Shown here piece after piece: positions 59,840 to 64,000 of a stretch of DNA of 64,000 nt (its first letter is position 1; each line of letters opens with the position of its first letter). The position numbers and the translations under genes were made by a program. A model generated the notes under the pieces. It was not told the DNA's origin. It saw nothing but the letters and a program-made list of their open reading frames with translations, and made no database searches. Source of the DNA: Lachnospiraceae bacterium (GTDB lineage: Bacteria; Bacillota; Clostridia; Lachnospirales; Lachnospiraceae); the NCBI GenBank assembly GCA_017618195.1, contig JAFZUW010000056.1, positions 20,199 through 84,198 of the forward strand, given 5' to 3'.

Positions 59840-61441
59840 ATGAAGATTATATGTCCGGCATGCGGAAAGGAAACCGAAGGCGGTTTTATGTTTTGTATGA
59901 ACTGCGGCAGCAAGATCGGCGAGGCTGCAGCCGTTAAGGCGGCCGAAGAGGCTGACGCGCTCATCGAAAAAGCGGAGGAAGCGGCAGAGGAAGTTTCGGA
60001 AGCGGTTGATGAAACCGTGGCGGAAGCGGCCGAAACCGTGGAAGCGGCGGTTCCCGAGATTCTGGAACCCGTTAACGAAGTATTTACACCCGTGAATGCG
60101 TTTGCGGAAACGGCTTCCGATGTGAAGGAAACCGTAACCGAAGCAGCGGAAAAGGCGGAAAGCGTTGCGGACAATATCGTTCCGGAGCCGGCCGCGGCAC
60201 CCGTTCAGCCTGCACCTGCACAGCCTGCGGCACCCGTTCAGCCCGCACCCGTACAGCCTGCTCAGCCGACCGCACCCACATACGGCGCGGGAGTTTACGG
60301 AGCGGCTACCGTGGCGGTATTCCCGCCGTCCGGCACCGAACAGACTTCAAACGCTACGCAGAATGTGCAGCAGAATTACAGTCAGACGTATCAGCAGCCG
60401 TACTCGCAGCAGTATCAGCAGCCTTATGCGCAGCAGTATCAGCAGAACGCGCAGTATAACGGACAGTATCAGACTCCGTATTCGACTCCTTACGCAGCTC
60501 CGATGCGTGCGGTTAAGCCGGAAAAGGAGAAGAAGTCGCTCGGCGCGGGACGCAGAGTACTGGCATTTCTGCTCTGTATATTCCTGTTCGGCTGCGGATT
60601 GGTATCGCTTCTCGTATTCGGGATCCGCAAAGCCTTTTCTCCCGAAAACCTGATGGAAGCCGTAACCGATACATCCGTCATTACCAAGATGGACGTTGCC
60701 GATCTGACCGGAAGTGAAGCGGACAGAGGCAAGAGTGTTGCCGAATACATCATCGAACAGATTCCCGAGGAGCAGCGCGCGCTGTACCCCGAGCTTAACG
60801 AAAAGAATCTCGAGATGCTTCTGAAGGATAAGGAAGTTAAGAAGCTGATCTCGGGAGTAGTGGACGGAGCCGTTGATTTTCTTACCGGTGAGGAAGACGA
60901 ATTCGCAGTGGATGCCGATAAGATCGTTTCCGTTTTGGAGGACAAAGCGGACGTTATCGAAGAGTATACCGGAAAGAAACTGAAGAAAGAAGATTATGAC
61001 GCGATCCGCGACGGAATTGAGGAATTCAATGAGGAGCAGGCTTCCCAGCTGACCAGAAACGGCGGCGACGGATTTGAGACCGGAATGAAGATCATCCGTT
61101 TCTTCTTCTCGGATAAGCTTCTTTATATCATGTACGGAATCACCGGATTCTTTGCACTCCTGATCCTGCTTGCATGCGGACGCTTCGTGGATTCCGGTCT
61201 CATTCATATCGGCGTTACCGGAGCTCTTGTCGGCGGACTGGTATTCGGCGGCGTTACCCTCGGGCAGAACATGTTTGAGGAGTTCGCGGAGGATCATCTC
61301 AGCACCGTTTACATCAGTATGATCCAGGATGCCGTATTCCGTCATTTCGACAGGGCCGGACTGGTAGTTCTCTTTGCCGGCATCGGTCTCATCATTGTCG
61401 GCGTTGTATGGAAGGTTGTACGTTTCAGTGTTTCCGAATAA
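59840..61441 (+). CDS. Zinc-ribbon membrane protein with low-complexity linker
   Basis: 533 residues from ATG 59840 with GGGAGG five bases upstream. N-terminal zinc ribbon CPACG...CMNCG (about 5-24), an acidic Ala/Glu/Val helix-forming region (30-120), Pro/Ala repeats (PVQPAPAQPAAP, 130-160), Gln/Tyr-rich repeats of QQPYxQQY type (190-235), one membrane helix (FLLCIFLFGCGLVSLLVFG), an outside domain of about 150 residues with EEQRALYPELNEKN, and three more helices at the end. Function unknown. The low-complexity part may help assembly or phase separation. Followed closely by an ABC gene. Confidence 0.75.
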   Translation: MKIICPACGKETEGGFMFCMNCGSKIGEAAAVKAAEEADALIEKAEEAAEEVSEAVDETVAEAAETVEAAVPEILEPVNEVFTPVNAFAETASDVKETVTEAAEKAESVADNIVPEPAAAPVQPAPAQPAAPVQPAPVQPAQPTAPTYGAGVYGAATVAVFPPSGTEQTSNATQNVQQNYSQTYQQPYSQQYQQPYAQQYQQNAQYNGQYQTPYSTPYAAPMRAVKPEKEKKSLGAGRRVLAFLLCIFLFGCGLVSLLVFGIRKAFSPENLMEAVTDTSVITKMDVADLTGSEADRGKSVAEYIIEQIPEEQRALYPELNEKNLEMLLKDKEVKKLISGVVDGAVDFLTGEEDEFAVDADKIVSVLEDKADVIEEYTGKKLKKEDYDAIRDGIEEFNEEQASQLTRNGGDGFETGMKIIRFFFSDKLLYIMYGITGFFALLILLACGRFVDSGLIHIGVTGALVGGLVFGGVTLGQNMFEEFAEDHLSTVYISMIQDAVFRHFDRAGLVVLFAGIGLIIVGVVWKVVRFSVSE

Positions 61442-61454
61442 GAAGGTATTCTGC

Positions 61455-63041
61455 TTGAATAAATGGAAGAAAACAATTTTAACCGCGGCCGCCGTCCTTT
61501 TGTGGATAGGACTGTGGGAATTTGCTGCATACCGGCTGAATAAGCCGGTATTGCTGCCTTATCCCATGACGGTATTCCGCACGCTTATCGGCATGCTTAA
61601 AGACCGGCAGTTCCTTGCCATCGTATGGGGAAGCTTCCGGCATGTGACGGCGGGCTTCCTGCTCGCATTGGCAGCAGGCGTTCTGCTCGCGGTGATCAGC
61701 AGCCTGAGCGAAGTGATCGAAACCCTGTTGATGCCCGGCGTAAAGCTGGTCAAAACGGTTCCGGTCGTGTCGTTTATTATTCTGCTGCTCTTTTTTGTAA
61801 AACCCGAGAAGATCGGGCTTGTCATTTCGCTTTTGATGGTATTTCCCGTCGTGTATGAAAACGTACGGAAAGGCATCACGTCGACCGACACGCGCCTCAA
61901 GGAGGCGGCGAAGGTGTTCCGGCTCCCGTTCGGATCGCGTCTGTCCTGCATGCTTATTCCGTCAATGATCCCGTATACGGCGGCGGCATGCTCCGCGGGA
62001 CTCAGTCTGTGCTGGAAGGCGGGCATCGCGGCGGAGCTGATCGCGCAGGCGCCGAAATCCATCGGACACGAACTCTATTATTCGAAACTGTATGTGGACG
62101 CGGAAGCCGTGTTTGCCTGGACGATCATCATCATCGCCGTCAGCGTCCTCTTTGAAAAGGTATTTCTGATCCTGTTCCGTCTCTTAACGGTATCCTTCAG
62201 CAATCCGACGCTTTGGAAGCACCGCGGCAGACTGATCCGTTTCCTTCTGTGGGGTAACCCCGGAGCAAAGAAGGAATCGGGCGCCGATGAGAAGATGCAG
62301 GCGGAAAATGCCGTCCCGGACGGAAGCGCCGCGGAAACCGCGCGGCAAGCAGGAAGCACTTCGGAAGCGGCAAAGGCGGGCGCGGACGGCACAGAGGCCG
62401 CGCAGAACGCGGAAGTCTCCGGCCGGTCCGAAGAAGAGACCTTCTCAGCCAATCCGGTACTTACGCTTGACGGCGTCGGAAAGGATTACGACGGCAGGGC
62501 GGTTCTTTCCGGTATCAGCCTTTCGTTAATACCCGGAACCGTAACGATTCTTTCGGGACCTTCCGGAATCGGAAAGACGACGCTTCTTCGGATACTGCTC
62601 GGACTGGCCGAACCGGATCACGGAACCGTAACACGCACGGACGATGCGGTCATGTCGGCAGTGTTCCAGGAGAACCGTCTGTTTGAACAGCTGTCCGCAT
62701 CCCGGAATGTGCGCATCATACCGAACGGCCCGGACCGCAGCGAAGCGGACGCGCTTTTAAGAAGCGCGGGGATTACGGAAACCGAAGGCAAGGCGGTGTC
62801 CGCATTTTCCGGCGGAATGAAGAGAAGGGTTGCATGGTGCCGTGCGCTGGCGATCCGCTCAAGGATCATTCTGCTTGACGAACCGTTCACGGGCCTCGAT
62901 GAAGCGAAGAAAGATGTCATGATCCGATTGCTGAAGGAACGCAAAGGCAACAATGCAATTGTAATTGTGACACATAATCCGTCAGAAATTCAGAAAATTT
63001 CAGATAATTTTGAACGCGTTTCATTTGTGAAGCTGGGCTGA
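61455..63041 (+). CDS. ABC transporter permease-ATPase fusion (SsuC-SsuB/TauC-TauB type)
   Basis: 528 residues from a TTG with AGAAGGT seven bases upstream. Residues 1-255 are a six-helix permease of the nitrate/sulfonate/taurine family (KLVKTVPVVSFIILLLFF, TDTRLKEAAKVFRLPFGSRL). Then about 70 residues of Ala/Glu/Gly-rich linker, and an ABC domain (about 330-528): Walker A SGPSGIGKTTLLRIL, signature FSGGMKRRVAWCRAL, Walker B IILLDEPFTGLDE. The two halves are normally separate genes. No binding protein gene is in view; it may lie past the window or be unlinked. Substrate unknown. Confidence 0.82.
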   Translation: MNKWKKTILTAAAVLLWIGLWEFAAYRLNKPVLLPYPMTVFRTLIGMLKDRQFLAIVWGSFRHVTAGFLLALAAGVLLAVISSLSEVIETLLMPGVKLVKTVPVVSFIILLLFFVKPEKIGLVISLLMVFPVVYENVRKGITSTDTRLKEAAKVFRLPFGSRLSCMLIPSMIPYTAAACSAGLSLCWKAGIAAELIAQAPKSIGHELYYSKLYVDAEAVFAWTIIIIAVSVLFEKVFLILFRLLTVSFSNPTLWKHRGRLIRFLLWGNPGAKKESGADEKMQAENAVPDGSAAETARQAGSTSEAAKAGADGTEAAQNAEVSGRSEEETFSANPVLTLDGVGKDYDGRAVLSGISLSLIPGTVTILSGPSGIGKTTLLRILLGLAEPDHGTVTRTDDAVMSAVFQENRLFEQLSASRNVRIIPNGPDRSEADALLRSAGITETEGKAVSAFSGGMKRRVAWCRALAIRSRIILLDEPFTGLDEAKKDVMIRLLKERKGNNAIVIVTHNPSEIQKISDNFERVSFVKLG

Positions 63042-63179
63042 AAACGGCGGAAAAGGAACGCAATTCTGAAAACTCGCCCAAAAATGATGGAAAATAGCAA
63101 GAAAATGCGCAAATTGTCAGAATATTCTATTAAAAATCGTGAAATTAGAAAATATTTAGTAATAAATGGCAAAATTGTA

Positions 63180-63208
63180 TTGACAAATATAATACCCGGT
63201 GGTAAAGT
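63180..63208 (+). promoter_or_regulatory. Promoter of the repeat-array transcript
   Basis: Perfect TTGACA, 17 bases, TAAAGT in AT-rich DNA after the last gene. Only stops and short frames follow. Confidence 0.7.
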
Positions 63209-63285
63209 ATAGACAACAAAAGAAGAGAAAACAATCCGAAAGAACAAACGGATCGGCCGAGAAAAGGCCAATAAAAACGGAAGAG

Positions 63286-63776
63286 GTGAGACCGATGTAC
63301 TAAGCAGCAGCCGATCATAATGACGGAAAGCGACTGATTAACAAACTGAAAACACCGATAAAGGATGGTAAACTCCAATGGGACACCGGACATAACTGAA
63401 GAAAACGAAGTGTAAAATGAAAGTCAATGTTAAGAAGTCAATTCATATAGATTGGAAATAAAACAGGAAGGTACACTCCAATGGGAACGTAAATTGGTCT
63501 ATATAAAAGCAAATATCACGAAAGGCAGGTACACTCCAAAGGACAACTAAGTTGAACTACCCAAAACGATATTATGAAAGGTAGGTATACTCCAAAGGAA
63601 ATATTAACTGATCTACCCGAAACGATATTATGAAAGGTGGTATACTCCAAAGGATACCTAAAACGATCTACCCGAAACGATATTATGAAAGGCAGGTACA
63701 CTCCAACAAAAACATAAGTTGATCGACCCAAATCAAATTGTTAAGAAATGGATGGTACAGACCAATGTACTGAGTT
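63286..63776 (+). repeat. Non-coding tandem array of about eight 55-59-bp units
   Basis: The core GGTAYACTCCAAAGGA occurs (with changes) at 63367, 63470, 63528, 63584, 63639, 63695 and 63754, with spacing 58, 56, 55, 56 and 59 from the second on. Inner units are alike over nearly their full length (AACGATATTATGAAAGG before the core, GATCTACCC after). The last unit (GACCAATGTACTGAG) is matched by a first unit at 63286-63305 (GACCGATGTACTAAG). Period is not a multiple of three, and no long frame exists on either strand with coding character. Possible stems: CTACC with GGTAG between units, GGTAT/ATACC inside one, GTACA/TGTAC in the last. A promoter precedes and a terminator follows. Confidence 0.85.
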
Positions 63777-63814
63777 GAGTGAACTGAATCAAAAAAAAAT
63801 AATATAATAACATA

Positions 63815-63850
63815 AGAGCTGCTGCATATGAAATGCCGTAGCTCTGCTTT
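63815..63850 (+). terminator. Terminator of the repeat-array transcript
   Basis: AGAGCT pairs with AGCTCT, with further GC and CAT/ATG pairs inside, followed by GCTTTT. Confidence 0.7.
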
Positions 63851-63890
63851 TGGGATATTCAAAGTTTAGTGGGGTTTTCCAAAGTTATTT

Positions 63891-63916
63891 AGGGTCAGTC
63901 CGTGGGGACTGACCCT
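63891..63916. terminator. Perfect 10-bp hairpin AGGGTCAGTC/GACTGACCCT
   Basis: Ten pairs, six-base loop; on the minus strand a T-containing tail follows weakly. It may end a gene coming from the right on the minus strand. Confidence 0.55.
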
Positions 63917-63963
63917 TATTCTATGCTTCTAATTTGGGGGCTGTTAGTGGGGTCTGGGTTTGA

Positions 63964-64000
63964 TCAGTCATCTTCGTCAAAATATTGAACCTGATCAGAA
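63964..64000 (-). CDS. Possible C-terminal end of a gene entering from the right edge
   Basis: On the minus strand a frame open from the right edge reads SDQVQYFDEDD then TGA. An acidic end followed by a perfect hairpin looks like a gene end, but eleven codons are too few to be sure. Confidence 0.25.
   Translation of the reverse strand, partial: SDQVQYFDEDD

Noticed and set aside
63573-63633. Short ORFs starting MKGRYTPK in array units
   Set aside because: Each unit gives a different short frame after the core and no RBS stands at proper distance; probably chance.
63516-63731. Minus-strand frame with repeating peptide across the array
   Set aside because: Repeats in the peptide only reflect DNA repeats; unit lengths are not multiples of three, no RBS.
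63286-63776. CRISPR array
   Set aside because: Units are 55-59 bp but the parts between cores are also conserved between inner units, so there are no unique spacers; no cas genes.
1-64000. tRNA, rRNA or transposase genes
   Set aside because: None recognised on reading both strands; small RNA genes without clear landmarks could be missed.

Overview
The window looks like chromosomal DNA of an anaerobic, low-sporulation-signal Bacillota, most likely a Clostridia member of the Lachnospiraceae type. Reasons: strong Shine-Dalgarno sites before almost every gene, sigma-A type promoters, many oxygen-sensitive radical SAM enzymes, BMP-type nucleoside importers, Rrf2 and ECF regulators, ATP-type PEP carboxykinase and a surface GH5 glucanase. 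Base composition is moderately GC-rich over most of the window (judged by eye) and turns sharply AT-rich after about 63.04 kb. No rRNA or tRNA gene and no CRISPR array was seen. The species cannot be named from the sequence.

Layout. 0-3.6 kb: a flippase (cut by the edge), rsmA, a protein with repeated MMxVYAGPG motifs plus a zinc ribbon, and a radical SAM/SPASM enzyme, together resembling a peptide substrate and its maturase. 3.6-9.1 kb (minus): a complete BMP lipoprotein/ATPase/two-permease nucleoside importer with a strong promoter. 9.2-14.4 kb: a YdjG-YdjH-YdjI-like operon without PspA, in which the YdjH member has lost its TPM domain, then a hypothetical gene and an AI-2E family exporter. 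14.4-22 kb: NrdG2-like activase and tadA (minus), then galK flanked by two c-di-GMP enzymes, one with a LacI-type sensor and GGDEF domain, one with XRE-HTH, PAS, degenerate GGDEF and EAL. 22-30.5 kb: ECF sigma/anti-sigma pair, asnS, an orphan metal permease, queT with a preQ1-I-like leader, an 86-bp structured tandem repeat, a phosphoesterase and an unusual ParB-like/BMP fusion. 30.5-39.4 kb: a 27-codon leader ORF with terminator, a methyltransferase with an internal duplication, an alkaline phosphatase-type enzyme, and a promoter-to-terminator operon of an amino acid permease, three paralogous B12-binding-type radical SAM enzymes and a GNAT-like acyltransferase. 39.4-51.5 kb: pckA, then a sulfur amino acid regulon. 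51.6-63 kb: membrane-anchored GH5, NrtR-like NUDIX protein, birA, histidine phosphatase, an ABC exporter pair, a zinc-ribbon membrane protein and an ABC permease-ATPase fusion. 63.1-64 kb: an AT-rich, apparently non-coding transcription unit built of about eight 55-59-bp repeats.

How the genes work together. The best-integrated system is at 41-51.5 kb. A divergent Rrf2 (CymR-like) regulator faces two operons whose promoters carry nearly the same sequence around the -35/-10 boxes. Each operon begins with a small Cys-rich leader peptide sharing the motif M-x-C-C-R-M at residues 12-17, followed by a terminator. The first operon imports methionine (MetNIQ) and converts homocysteine to cysteine (MccA/MccB type); the second assimilates sulfide (MetY, CysK). 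This predicts two-layer control, repressor plus cysteine-codon attenuation.

The most novel candidates are the VYAGP-repeat protein with its radical SAM partner, the three-fold radical SAM operon, the paired Cys leader peptides, and the repeat-array RNA at the right end. All functional statements are inferred from reading the sequence; no searches or folding programs were run.
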